A DNA stretch of 64,000 bases from assembly GCA_943369355.1 (NCBI GenBank), contig CALRMX020000001.1:577266-641265 (forward strand), given 5' to 3'. Below, in pieces: positions 53,652-62,945 of this stretch. A program made the position numbers and the translations under genes. The notes under the pieces were generated by a model. That model did no database searches. It was not told the DNA's origin and worked only from the letters and a program-made list of their open reading frames with translations. Each line of letters opens with the position of its first letter. Within the stretch, counting starts at the first letter, position 1. Source of the DNA: UBA7662 sp943369355 (lineage in GTDB: Bacteria > Bacteroidota > Bacteroidia > UBA7662).

Positions 53652-54791
53652 ATGCTTTATCTTATCAAAAATGCCGACGTATACAGCCCAGCACCGCTAG
53701 GTATCCACGATATTCTTTTGGCCGACGGACGAGTGCAGGCCATCGAAAAACATATCGACTTACCGGCGTCGTTGGCTACTGTGGTTGATGCCGAGGGCAA
53801 AAAGGTATGTCCAGGTTTTATTGATCAGCACATCCACATCGCTGGAGCTGGAGGTAAAGATGGCTTCGTATCGATGACACCTGAAATCAAAGCGTCGGAG
53901 CTTGTTGCCTGTGGTACTACCACTGCGGTGGGTTTATTGGGAACCGATGGAACTGCACGTAATATTCGGGCACTTTTCGGCAAGGCAAAAGCCTTGCGTC
54001 AAGAGGGTATTTCGGCCTATATGTATTCGGGCTATTACGGAAGCGATACGGTTACCATTACCGACAGTATTACCAGCGATATGATTTTCATAGAGCCTGT
54101 ACTGGGATTTAAAATCGCCATAAGCGATATACGCTCGTCCTATCCCACCGCTTTAGAATTGGTTAAAAAGCTACGTGAAGTACGGGTTGGTGGTATGCTT
54201 GGCAACAAAAAAGGAATCATGCATGTGCATTTGGGAAGCCTCAAAACCCAAATGGATGTGCTTTTCGAGCTTGTAGAGTACTATGAATTTCCCATAGCCC
54301 ACATCTCTCCTACCCATGTGGGCCGGAGCAAATCTTTATTCGACCAAGCCATCGCTTTCGGCAAACTTGGTGGCATGATTGATATTACAACCGCTGCCTC
54401 GAAATATACCGACCCATACAAATCGGTGCTGTATGCACTTGATCAAGGCCTTGCCTTGGGGCAAATGACGTTTAGTACCGACGGACATGCAGGTCTCTCC
54501 AAAAACGATTCACTCGGCAACAGCGTCGGCTTTTGTGCTGCCGCCATCGACGAAAATTATAAGGAGATGGTGAATTTGACGAAAATCGGGGGGCTGACCT
54601 TGTCGGAGGCCTTGCAGCTCATAACCACCAATCCAGCCAAGAATTTAGGCATAAAGCACAAAGGCAGGTTGGCGGTAGGTGCCGATGCCGATATGTGCTG
54701 GCTCGACGATGAACTCCGCCTAACCGACGTGTGGTGTATGGGCAAGCCCATGATGCGCGATGGCGAGGTAATGCTTAAAGATGCGTTCTAA
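53652..54791 (+). CDS. iadA: Isoaspartyl dipeptidase (beta-aspartyl peptidase)
   Basis: It cleaves beta-linked Asp-X dipeptides that arise from damaged proteins. The 379-residue amidohydrolase shows the metal motif FIDQHIHIAGAGG (about 58), the Glu of ELVACGTTTAVGLLG, the second-site His in HISPTH near 217, and DGHAGLSKND near 275, as in IadA. It has no signal peptide, so it works in the cytoplasm on imported peptides. It sits between the DcuC-type carrier and a porin gene, all co-directional with small gaps. Confidence 0.92.
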   Translation: MLYLIKNADVYSPAPLGIHDILLADGRVQAIEKHIDLPASLATVVDAEGKKVCPGFIDQHIHIAGAGGKDGFVSMTPEIKASELVACGTTTAVGLLGTDGTARNIRALFGKAKALRQEGISAYMYSGYYGSDTVTITDSITSDMIFIEPVLGFKIAISDIRSSYPTALELVKKLREVRVGGMLGNKKGIMHVHLGSLKTQMDVLFELVEYYEFPIAHISPTHVGRSKSLFDQAIAFGKLGGMIDITTAASKYTDPYKSVLYALDQGLALGQMTFSTDGHAGLSKNDSLGNSVGFCAAAIDENYKEMVNLTKIGGLTLSEALQLITTNPAKNLGIKHKGRLAVGADADMCWLDDELRLTDVWCMGKPMMRDGEVMLKDAF

Positions 54792-54800
54792 ACCGACTCC

Positions 54801-56108
54801 ATGAAAAAACTTCTTTTTCTCTTATTTTTTGGAGCGGGCATCGGCAGCATCTACGCGCAAGAAACCGAAAATCCGTTGCTCAGCACCTATACTTTTGGTA
54901 CTGGCCTGAAGTTTACCGACGAGGCCGGCAACACGGTTCGTTTGTCGGGCTTTGTACAGCCGTACGCAGAATCGAAACGCCTCCTTAGCAACGTAACTTC
55001 CGACGCTGATGTTCGTTTTCGTATGCGCCGATTGCGTTTACGTTTGGAAGGAAGCACTGCCGATGAACGCTGGAGCTACCGTTTTCAGACGGACCTCAGC
55101 GGCACCGCGGAAGAAATTGATGGAGCCGCCAATTACCTCCTCGATGCATTTGTAAGCTACAACATCACCCCACGGATCAAGGCCAGTTTTGGACAGCGCG
55201 CTAGCTTTACCGACAACCGCGAACTTTTTATGAATTCGTATTCGCTGCAATTGGTTGAGCGAAGCCGCCTCACTTCTGCTTTTGCTACCATACGCGAATT
55301 CGGCCTTTTTCTCGAGGGTAACTTCCGCCTGGGCAACAGTCAATACCTCAAACCCTATTTTGTTTTGACCAACGGGGATGGCCCCAACGTATTTAATCGC
55401 GACCGTGGAGGCATAAAAGTAGGTGGACGTATCGATTATCTCCCCTTTGGCTTGTTCACCAATTTCGGCCAATTCAATCAAGTGGATTTGGTGCGGGAGT
55501 TAACTCCCAAACTGGTTATTGGAGCCACCTACAGCCATAACGAAGGCGTAAGTAGCCGCCGAGGTCGCGAAAGTGGTGCCATTCTGTACCTCGACAACAG
55601 CAACAAAGAACTTCTCCCGAATTTCAATAAGTTGGGTGTTGACTTACTCTTTAAGTTTCGAGGGTTTTCACTGGTAGGGGAATACGTAAAAACCAACGCA
55701 ACGGTACCTGCAAGCATCACCCAGCGGGTAAGAACAGATGGCAGTGTTACTACTGACTTTGCCGTAAACGGGCAACAAGACATTCCAAACTACATCCGCG
55801 CCCGGATGATGTTGGGCGAAGCGTGGAATATACAAATGGGCTATATTTTCAAAAATGGGATCTCTGTGGATGGGCGATATACGTACATCAGCTCCGATGT
55901 ACATTCATTTCTCAACAACGGCACCTTTTACAACCGACCGTATTACTATACCCTGGGGGTAAGTAAATATTTAGGCCGGAACTATGGAGCAAAAATTCAG
56001 GCCGACCTCACCTATGTAAAAAACAACGGCGGCATAAATAACAATGCAGGACTTCCGGTGACAGGCAATGAGATCATTGGCCGAACCATGGTCACCTTTA
56101 CTTTTTGA
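54801..56108 (+). CDS. OprP/OprO-like outer-membrane porin
   Basis: This 435-residue protein has a signal peptide (MKKLLFLLFFGAGIGSIYAQ) and the porin pattern FVQPYAESKR, a MRRLRLRLEG strand, FGQRASFTDNRELFM near 140 and RGGIKVGGRIDYLPFG near 205, with a C-terminal GRTMVTFTF barrel end. Relatives (Porin_O_P family) are phosphate or anion porins; the second porin in the cluster shares these segments. It precedes the M14 peptidase by only one base between stop and start, so the operon continues. Confidence 0.85.
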   Translation: MKKLLFLLFFGAGIGSIYAQETENPLLSTYTFGTGLKFTDEAGNTVRLSGFVQPYAESKRLLSNVTSDADVRFRMRRLRLRLEGSTADERWSYRFQTDLSGTAEEIDGAANYLLDAFVSYNITPRIKASFGQRASFTDNRELFMNSYSLQLVERSRLTSAFATIREFGLFLEGNFRLGNSQYLKPYFVLTNGDGPNVFNRDRGGIKVGGRIDYLPFGLFTNFGQFNQVDLVRELTPKLVIGATYSHNEGVSSRRGRESGAILYLDNSNKELLPNFNKLGVDLLFKFRGFSLVGEYVKTNATVPASITQRVRTDGSVTTDFAVNGQQDIPNYIRARMMLGEAWNIQMGYIFKNGISVDGRYTYISSDVHSFLNNGTFYNRPYYYTLGVSKYLGRNYGAKIQADLTYVKNNGGINNNAGLPVTGNEIIGRTMVTFTF

Positions 56109-56109
56109 G

Positions 56110-57657
56110 ATGCGGGCTGTTCGGAACATAAGCTGGAGTCTTATAGCGGTTGTCTTGATGAGTCAGTTCAACCCACAATCGACGCGCATTACCGAAAAGT
56201 TTTTCGCCGAGTATACTCTTTTGCCTGAGGTAACACCTGCATTGAAGAAAGAAAAAGGATTTACCAATCATCAAGAGCTCACGGTATACCTTCAGCAGCT
56301 GAGCAGCCGGTTTCCCGACAAGCTTACGCTTACCAGCGTAGGAAAGAGTAAAAATGGACTGAATATTCCGCTCGTTTTGCTCAAAACCAACACTCAGGCA
56401 CCAAAAATTAGGGTTTGGTTACAAGGCGGATTACATGGTGATGAGCCCGCAAGTACCGAAAGCATGCTGTACCTGCTTTATGAGCTTTTACATAATCCCG
56501 CCAATGGGCCCTTGTTTGATAGTCTCGAAATAGCCCTCGTGCCCATGGCCAATATTGACGGCTATTTGAAACAGGAACGAAATAATGCCGAGAATCTGGA
56601 TTTAAACCGCGACCAGACCAAGCTCATGGCTCACGAAACCCCCTTGCTCAAACGTGCCTTTGCTGCATTCGACCCGCATATTGCACTCGATTTTCATGAA
56701 TTCAGGCCTTACCGGCGCGATTTTGTCAAGCTCAGCACTTTTGGCGTGACGAGTGCCTACGACCTGATGTTTTTGTATTCGGGGAATTTGAATGTACCCG
56801 AAAGTCTCCGTCGTTTTACCGATTCACATTTTCTCGAGCCCGCGCGTAAATCGTTGTCAGAAGCAGGACTTCGGCACCACGACTATTTCACCACCGACGA
56901 AGAACTCGGAAGTATTCATTTTAATATGGGCTCGAATAGCGCCCGCTCGAGTGCCACAAATTTTGCCCTTCAAAATCGCATTTCAACGCTTTTTGAAGTG
57001 CGTGGGGTTGGTCTGGGGCGCACCTCTTTCAAAAGAAGAATTTACACCGGTTATTTGGTTGCCATTCAATATTTGCGGCAAGCAGCCCTCCATCCGCAAG
57101 CCATACGGGCAGCTATTTCCGCTGCCAACCAAACTGCAGATTCGGTTACAGTGCGCTCTAAACGCAGTTCATATAAACATACACTCGAGTTTATCGACCT
57201 CGACAAAGTGGAGCTGCTGCCTTTGGAGTTGGAGATACACGACGCTGGCAAAACGCTAGCCACCCTTAAGCGCGAACGCCCGTTGGGCTATGTATTAACG
57301 GCAGAGCAAAAAACTTTGGTTGCTAAAATAAAACTATACGGCTATCAGGTGTATGAATTCCCGAACGATACCAGTATCGCGGTGGAATCGTACGAAGTGA
57401 AGACGTGCAAAAAGTCGGCTCAGAAATACGAGCAAATATTCACACAAACGGTGAGTACCGTACTATTACCAAATCAAATTTTATTCAAAGCAGGGGCCAC
57501 TTTCGTTTCGATGCAACAGCCCATGAATAATTTATTACCTGAGTTGCTCGAACCAGAAGCCCCGAATAGTGTGGTGTATTTTGGATTGATTCAAGCGCCA
57601 GTTGGAGCCATCTTACCCATTTACCGAATTCCCAATTCCAAACAGAAAACCCCATGA
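56110..57657 (+). CDS. M14-family zinc carboxypeptidase
   Basis: This 515-residue protein begins at ATG 56110, directly after the porin stop, and starts with a hydrophobic segment (ISWSLIAVVLMSQ) compatible with export. The M14 zinc site is intact: GLHGDEPAST (His and Glu ligands), the substrate Arg region NIDGYLKQERNNAENLDLNR, the His ligand in LDFHEFRPY near 230, and the catalytic Glu in LFEVRGVGLGR near 310. A long C-terminal part is unrecognised. It probably trims peptides in the periplasm between the two porins. The next porin overlaps it by 4 bases. Confidence 0.85.
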   Translation: MRAVRNISWSLIAVVLMSQFNPQSTRITEKFFAEYTLLPEVTPALKKEKGFTNHQELTVYLQQLSSRFPDKLTLTSVGKSKNGLNIPLVLLKTNTQAPKIRVWLQGGLHGDEPASTESMLYLLYELLHNPANGPLFDSLEIALVPMANIDGYLKQERNNAENLDLNRDQTKLMAHETPLLKRAFAAFDPHIALDFHEFRPYRRDFVKLSTFGVTSAYDLMFLYSGNLNVPESLRRFTDSHFLEPARKSLSEAGLRHHDYFTTDEELGSIHFNMGSNSARSSATNFALQNRISTLFEVRGVGLGRTSFKRRIYTGYLVAIQYLRQAALHPQAIRAAISAANQTADSVTVRSKRSSYKHTLEFIDLDKVELLPLELEIHDAGKTLATLKRERPLGYVLTAEQKTLVAKIKLYGYQVYEFPNDTSIAVESYEVKTCKKSAQKYEQIFTQTVSTVLLPNQILFKAGATFVSMQQPMNNLLPELLEPEAPNSVVYFGLIQAPVGAILPIYRIPNSKQKTP

Positions 57658-58856
57658 AAAAAGCACTGATTTTTTGCTCTCTTCTCTTGACAACTGGTGT
57701 GGCAACAGCTCAGAACAAAGCCGCACTCGACCGCGACAATGGCTTAAATTTTTCGTTTAACAATGGCGATTATCTGTTTCAGATGGGTGGATTCATTCAA
57801 CCCACGTATCGCTATCAGCAAACAGAAGCGTCAGATCCTGCTCACTTTTTTAGTGCTAAACGGTCGTTTTTTAGGTTAGCGGGTACTGCAAAACAAGAAA
57901 AAGTAAGCTTTTTAATCCAAACTAATTTCAGCGATGCTCGGCCGCTATTCGATGCCTGGATAGCATATCACCCGAACGAACAACTCACCATTAGTTTTGG
58001 TCAAAAGCAAACTTTCGTCAACAACCGTGAAATGCTGTTTCGCGAAGATCGTTTGCAGTTTACCGAGCGGAGCTTGTTGAGTGAAACCTTAAGCCGTACG
58101 GGGCGTGAATTTGGGTTATTTGTGGAGGGACGTTACGGAAACCGATTTGGTATCGCACCCATGCTTGCAATTAGTTCGGGCGATGGGCGTAACTCGTTTG
58201 GTGCCGACTCACGCGACACTGATTTTGGAGGACTGAAGTACGGTGGTCGTTTAGATTTGTACCCCTTAGGCTACTTTACCGAGGGTAACGAGCGGTATAG
58301 TTCTGATTTAAAGCGTGAAAAAACGCTCAAACTTGTGCTTGGCTCGGCTTTCAGCGTCAACCGAGGCTCGACCGATGCTGTGGGTGAAGGGCACGGTAAT
58401 TTTCTATTGTACAACAAAAACGGTGAGATTCAACTACCTGATTACCGACAGCTGTATATCGATATGCTTGCCAAGTATCAAGGGTTTTCGCTGTTACTGG
58501 AATTCGGTAATGCCAGTGCTTCAGGTTTGTCGGAGAATTACACCGATGCCGATGCTGTTCAGTTAATAGCGCCACAACAAATCAGCAGTTTATTACACTT
58601 AGGCAACAGTATTAATGCACAGTTTGGCTACGTTACCCAATCGGGCTACAGTGCCGACTTGCGCTTTTCTAATGCATCAGCTGAATTCGTCAAGTATACC
58701 AACAGTTTGTTGCAAAACACCGAAAGTTATTCACTAGGATTAACCAAGTACGTGAAAGAGCACAACCTAAAAATACAAACCACCTTTAGTTATCTCGACC
58801 ATGCGGTTACTGGAAGTACTCAGGTAGTTGAGCTGATGTTTCAAATGGCATTTTAA
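57654..58856 (+). CDS. OprP/OprO-like outer-membrane porin (second copy)
   Basis: This 400-residue protein starts with a signal peptide (MKKALIFCSLLLTTGVATAQ) and shares with the first porin the segments FIQPTYRY, SFGQKQTFVNNREMLF near 120, REFGLFVEGRYGNRFG near 150 and LKYGGRLDLYPLGYF near 195, ending in VVELMFQMAF. It is a diverged paralogue, placed after the M14 gene in the same operon. Its stop interlocks with that of the convergent symporter in TTAA. Confidence 0.85.
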   Translation: MKKALIFCSLLLTTGVATAQNKAALDRDNGLNFSFNNGDYLFQMGGFIQPTYRYQQTEASDPAHFFSAKRSFFRLAGTAKQEKVSFLIQTNFSDARPLFDAWIAYHPNEQLTISFGQKQTFVNNREMLFREDRLQFTERSLLSETLSRTGREFGLFVEGRYGNRFGIAPMLAISSGDGRNSFGADSRDTDFGGLKYGGRLDLYPLGYFTEGNERYSSDLKREKTLKLVLGSAFSVNRGSTDAVGEGHGNFLLYNKNGEIQLPDYRQLYIDMLAKYQGFSLLLEFGNASASGLSENYTDADAVQLIAPQQISSLLHLGNSINAQFGYVTQSGYSADLRFSNASAEFVKYTNSLLQNTESYSLGLTKYVKEHNLKIQTTFSYLDHAVTGSTQVVELMFQMAF

Positions 58857-60295
58857 GGAATCAGAGGCATATCCCAAAGCAGGGGCATGAGGTAATAAAT
58901 AGCGAGTGTAAGTATCGCTATGGATACTAAATTCATAAACAGACCTGCCTTCACCATATCGGAAATTCGCAAATAACCTGAGCCAAAAACAACGGCATTG
59001 GGTGGAGTTGCTACAGGCAACATGAAGGCACAAGATGCTGCAAGCGTTGCTCCAACAACCAAAAAAAACGGATGTACATCGAGCCGTGCTGAAATGGCTA
59101 CCAACACAGGCAAAATCATGGCAGTAGTTGCCAAATTTGACGTCACTTCGGTGAGGAAATTAACCCCAGCCACGATGAGCAAGAGCAACAGGAACAAAGA
59201 AACTCCTTCGAGGCTGTTGAACTTATCGCCAATCCAAATGGCCAAGCCGCTTGTTTCAAAACCTTTGGCCAAGGCCATTCCTCCACCGAATAAAACGATG
59301 ATACCCCATGGCAGCTTCTCGGTATCTTCCCATTGCAACAAACTTTTCCCATCCTTCGCCGGAAGTACAAAAAGCAATAAACCGCCACCAATGGCGATGA
59401 TGGTGTCGTTTATACCTGGAATAAATCTTTCAATGAAAAACGACCTACAGATCCACATCAACGCCATCAATACGAAAACGAAAAGTACCCGGGCCTCGGC
59501 ACCCCTCATTGGTCCTAGTCCTTTTAACTGATCACGTATTTCTTCGGCACCACCAGGAATGGATTGGGTTCCTAGTTTAAAGGCAATCTTACTTAAGTAC
59601 AACCAACACATAAACAGCAAGAGCAAACAGATTGGAAATGCAAGCATGAACCAATCGATAAAGCTTACTTCTACGCCATAATTACTTTTGATAACACCAG
59701 CCATGACGAGGTTAGGAGGTGTTCCGATGAGCGTAGCCATTCCGCCGATTGAAGCTGAATATGCAATGGCCAACATCATGGCTTTTCCGAAAGGCTGCCA
59801 GTTGTCGCCTTCGGTACTATGCCGCATTTGTTGTGCGATGGCCATGCCTACAGGGAGTAGCATGACCGCAGCAGCTGTATTCGATATCCACATCGATAAA
59901 AAAGCCGTTGCCAGCATGAATCCCAACAGAATTTTATTTGGATTGGTCCCTACCAAAGCGATGATGGACAATGCTATTCGGCGGTGCAGTTGCCACTTCT
60001 CGATGGCTATCGCAAGTATGAAGCCCCCTAAGAACAGAAATATGAACTGATCGCCATAAGCTGCTGTAGTTGAAGCTAGCGGTAAACCATTCGTTAACGG
60101 TAAGACCACAATTGGAAGCAAGCCTGTAGCTGCAATGGGTATCGCTTCGGTAATCCAGTAAAGTGCAACCCAAAGTACACACGCCAAAACACCTCTTGCT
60201 TCTGGCGATAGGCCAGTCAAGTCAGAAAAAAAATACGTGTATATGAACAGCATGGGTCCACCTATTAACCCAAACAACCGGCGGTTAATTTTCAT
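58853..60295 (-). CDS. SLC13-family (DASS) sodium/dicarboxylate or sulfate symporter
   Basis: This 480-residue protein has about 12 membrane helices and the DASS signature MWISNTAAAVMLLPVGMAI (about 135) with the SNT triad, TLIGTPPNLVMAGV near 185 and a second-half SNLATTAMILPV near 390. The family moves succinate, malate, citrate or aspartate with sodium. It is convergent with the peptide-porin operon but is a second dicarboxylate carrier in the same neighbourhood, with the hydrolase lipoprotein upstream by 10 bases. Confidence 0.9.
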   Translation of the reverse strand: MKINRRLFGLIGGPMLFIYTYFFSDLTGLSPEARGVLACVLWVALYWITEAIPIAATGLLPIVVLPLTNGLPLASTTAAYGDQFIFLFLGGFILAIAIEKWQLHRRIALSIIALVGTNPNKILLGFMLATAFLSMWISNTAAAVMLLPVGMAIAQQMRHSTEGDNWQPFGKAMMLAIAYSASIGGMATLIGTPPNLVMAGVIKSNYGVEVSFIDWFMLAFPICLLLLFMCWLYLSKIAFKLGTQSIPGGAEEIRDQLKGLGPMRGAEARVLFVFVLMALMWICRSFFIERFIPGINDTIIAIGGGLLLFVLPAKDGKSLLQWEDTEKLPWGIIVLFGGGMALAKGFETSGLAIWIGDKFNSLEGVSLFLLLLLIVAGVNFLTEVTSNLATTAMILPVLVAISARLDVHPFFLVVGATLAASCAFMLPVATPPNAVVFGSGYLRISDMVKAGLFMNLVSIAILTLAIYYLMPLLWDMPLIP

Positions 60296-60305
60296 TGGCT
60301 AATTT

Positions 60306-61223
60306 TTAAGGAAAGAGTAGGTCTGCTGCGTGCGGTAAGGCATCTTCGAAATCATGGCCCAAGCCTGAAATCAGCTTGAGCTCCCACTGGAAAGGCACTG
60401 AAGCGGTTGCAGCCGAGGAAGCAGCTTTTTGATAGAAGTACTGGGCTCTGGCCAAACGATGTACACCTTGCCGATTGGCCAAACTATCTCTGCGAATGGA
60501 GGTGGTAGTAGCACTGTTGTCGGATGTACCCACTTGAACAAACACCTTTTTTGTGAATACGGAATTGATGTTTATCGATTCCAATAACGAATTTTTAAGA
60601 CCGTAAGGGAAATTCACTTCATTTTCGGTGGCTGTATACCAACCTGCAGCCGACACCACGATTTTATTGACACGAGCTTGGGATTTGAAGAGCACAAAAC
60701 GATGGACGAACTGTGCACCACCTGAATGACCAATGATGTCGTAGGTGGAACGATTTGATTTGGTTTGCACTTTCACGTACGAAAAAAGCGGCTCAATTAC
60801 AGAAAGCGCCCATTGTTCCTCGGCATTCAAGGTAGCAGCACTCGGTGCGTCTCCATTTTGGTAAATATTGCCTATCTGATAGCCGTTTACATCTGGAAAG
60901 TTGACTTCGGAGAATTCTGGCACCACGAGAATAAAGCCCTTTTGTTCGGCCTTATTGACTAATGCGTTGCGGTATTCCATCGCATTTCTTTCGGCCCCAT
61001 GCAAAACAAATACGATGGGCATCTCTCCGTGAACCGCCTCTGGAACATAATAAAATACGCGCATGGCTTTGGTAGCGAAGGGCTCGTAATCGGTATAGAC
61101 TATGATTCCACTGCCCTTCCATGTGGATGCACCATTGGATACTTCCTTTTTACATCCCATGCAAAAGAGCAAGAACACCATAAGAGAGATGGCATACCAT
61201 CTAGGCAAAAGACTACGGCACAT
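60306..61223 (-). CDS. Alpha/beta-hydrolase lipoprotein
   Basis: This 305-residue protein has a lipobox (FLLFCMGCKK) and an alpha/beta-hydrolase fold: VFVLHGAERNAMEYRN near 78 (oxyanion region), the nucleophile elbow GHSGGAQF near 165, the Asp in VQVGTSDNS near 230 and the His in LISGLGHDF near 290. It resembles dienelactone-hydrolase or PHB-depolymerase-like esterases. It is anchored in the envelope, probably on the periplasmic or outer face, and is first in a two-gene unit with the SLC13 symporter. Confidence 0.8.
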   Translation of the reverse strand: MCRSLLPRWYAISLMVFLLFCMGCKKEVSNGASTWKGSGIIVYTDYEPFATKAMRVFYYVPEAVHGEMPIVFVLHGAERNAMEYRNALVNKAEQKGFILVVPEFSEVNFPDVNGYQIGNIYQNGDAPSAATLNAEEQWALSVIEPLFSYVKVQTKSNRSTYDIIGHSGGAQFVHRFVLFKSQARVNKIVVSAAGWYTATENEVNFPYGLKNSLLESININSVFTKKVFVQVGTSDNSATTTSIRRDSLANRQGVHRLARAQYFYQKAASSAATASVPFQWELKLISGLGHDFEDALPHAADLLFP

Positions 61224-61278
61224 TATCCCGAAAATGTAGGCTTTTTGGCTATATTAGCGATACCAGCCACGCAAAAAA

Positions 61279-62778
61279 ATGAATACCAATTCAACCTTTG
61301 CCCTTGAACGAATTCAGACAGCCTTTTTAAACCTTCACTCCGAAGAAACGCAGACCAACAAGTACATCCATTTATACAAGGCGATAAAATGGTGCATTCA
61401 AAATCAAGAACTACCCGAAAACTGGATTATCCCTTCAACTCGGCAGTTGTCTGATGCACTAAAATTATCGCGTACAACCGTCATCAAAGCTTATGAATTA
61501 CTTCAATTAGAAAAGTTAATTGCTGCAAGGGCTGGCTCGGGTTACAGGGTTCAACCGCGTGAATTGACTAGCAATATTTTAAATACCTACCCTCCCACCA
61601 ATTCGGCTTATCCAAGCCTTTCTGAGAAAGGCGCTGCATTTTTCGAGAATATTAGCATTCTCAATCGTCAAACCAATACCGGTATCGCTTTTAAGCCTGG
61701 CCTACCGCCTATCGATATTTTCCCGATTAACCAATGGAAAAACTTACTCAACAGTTATTGGCGATATGTAAAATCCTCGGAACTGTCCTACGAGCAAGGA
61801 AGTGGAATGGAGATTTTGAAAAGTCAGCTTGCAACGTATCTGCATGTTAGCAGAAACATCAAATGCCAACCAGAGCAAATCGTGGTAGTTTCTGGCTCGC
61901 TACAGTCCATATATCTCCTGGCAGGTGCGCTAATCAACAAAGGAGATGGGGTGGTGTTAGAAGACCCTACCTTCCCGAATGTTCATTCCATTTTTAAAAG
62001 TTATTTAGCTAATCTATTGGCTGTAGGATTAGATGCATCGGGAATTAGCATGGCAGGACTAGAAGCAGCTGCGGTTCACTCACCCAAACTTGTTCATCTT
62101 ACTCCATCCGATCATTATCCGTTAGGAACAAAAATGAGTTTGCAGCGACGCTTGGAAGTTTTACAATGGGCAACAAAGCACAATGCCTATATCATTGAAA
62201 ACGATTACGAGCATGAAATTGGCAATGCAGAAGTGAATTTACCAAGCATTTTCAGCCTCGATCAAGAGCACCGTACCATTTATCTTGGAACCTTCAATCG
62301 ACTACTTTATCCTTCCATTCGACTAGGATTTATGGTTTTACCACCGCAGTTAGTACAAGTCGTTGAAGCACTTTTAGAACATTCTCATCGTTTTGTCTCC
62401 CCTTCTTTACAAATAGTTATGGGGCAGTTTATTGAGAAAAATCACTTGTATCGGCATCTTAAAAATTTGGCAGAAGTAGCCAGAGAGCGACAATTCTTAT
62501 TTGAAGAAAGTTTCCTAGAGGGAAATAAGCTGATGCACATCGAGAAGCATCCTTTCAACAGTTTGCATCTTGTAGCTAAGTTCAAGGGAGAAGTTCGGCC
62601 AGCTGAAGAGAAAAAGTTCATTCAAAAACTGGCCGACCACAACATTTCTGCTTATGCTTTGAGCAAATGTTATATTCAACACCCACCAACTACGGGTTTG
62701 ATTTTGGGCTATAGTACGGTTAGGCCTGTTGTCATGCGCGAGCAAGTCCGACAACTACTCCGCTTAATGCACGAATAG
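61279..62778 (+). CDS. MocR-type (GntR/aminotransferase) regulator with degenerate PLP site
   Basis: This 499-residue protein joins a GntR winged helix (IPSTRQLSDALKLSRTTVIK, about 52-71) to an aspartate-aminotransferase fold: VVSGSLQSIYLLAGALI near 210, VVLEDPTFPN, and HLTPSDHYPLGTKMS near 275. The place of the PLP-binding lysine in MocR regulators (GTFSK, as in GabR Lys312) reads GTFNR here, with Arg at residue 341, and the usual EDDYxxE is ENDYEHE. PLP may bind weakly or not at all; a non-PLP ligand is possible. It diverges from the hydrolase-symporter unit and is a natural candidate to regulate the cluster. Confidence 0.88.
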   Translation: MNTNSTFALERIQTAFLNLHSEETQTNKYIHLYKAIKWCIQNQELPENWIIPSTRQLSDALKLSRTTVIKAYELLQLEKLIAARAGSGYRVQPRELTSNILNTYPPTNSAYPSLSEKGAAFFENISILNRQTNTGIAFKPGLPPIDIFPINQWKNLLNSYWRYVKSSELSYEQGSGMEILKSQLATYLHVSRNIKCQPEQIVVVSGSLQSIYLLAGALINKGDGVVLEDPTFPNVHSIFKSYLANLLAVGLDASGISMAGLEAAAVHSPKLVHLTPSDHYPLGTKMSLQRRLEVLQWATKHNAYIIENDYEHEIGNAEVNLPSIFSLDQEHRTIYLGTFNRLLYPSIRLGFMVLPPQLVQVVEALLEHSHRFVSPSLQIVMGQFIEKNHLYRHLKNLAEVARERQFLFEESFLEGNKLMHIEKHPFNSLHLVAKFKGEVRPAEEKKFIQKLADHNISAYALSKCYIQHPPTTGLILGYSTVRPVVMREQVRQLLRLMHE

Positions 62779-62829
62779 CTACACGGCTGCATGTAGGTTG
62801 TAGTTCATTTTGCGAGCTGTTTAAACATT

Positions 62830-62880
62830 CAATTCAGATTGCTGCTTGCTGAATTGTAACTGGTCTCTCATATTTTTTTT
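62830..62880 (+). terminator. Possible terminator after the MocR-type gene
   Basis: A perfect 8-bp stem CAATTCAG / CTGAATTG with an 11-base loop (62830-62856) lies 52 bases after the MocR stop. A T run (62873-62880) comes 16 bases later, too far for a classic terminator, so this may instead be a regulatory hairpin before the next gene. Confidence 0.35.
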
Positions 62881-62945
62881 AACTGGTGCATACTTCTATC
62901 GATAGAAATGTGTAGCTTACAGTAAAATGTACTAAAACTAACCGC

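Noticed and set aside
58998..59531. Antisense frame of 177 codons opposite the SLC13 symporter
   Set aside because: It lies wholly inside a conserved transporter gene and its composition mirrors that gene.
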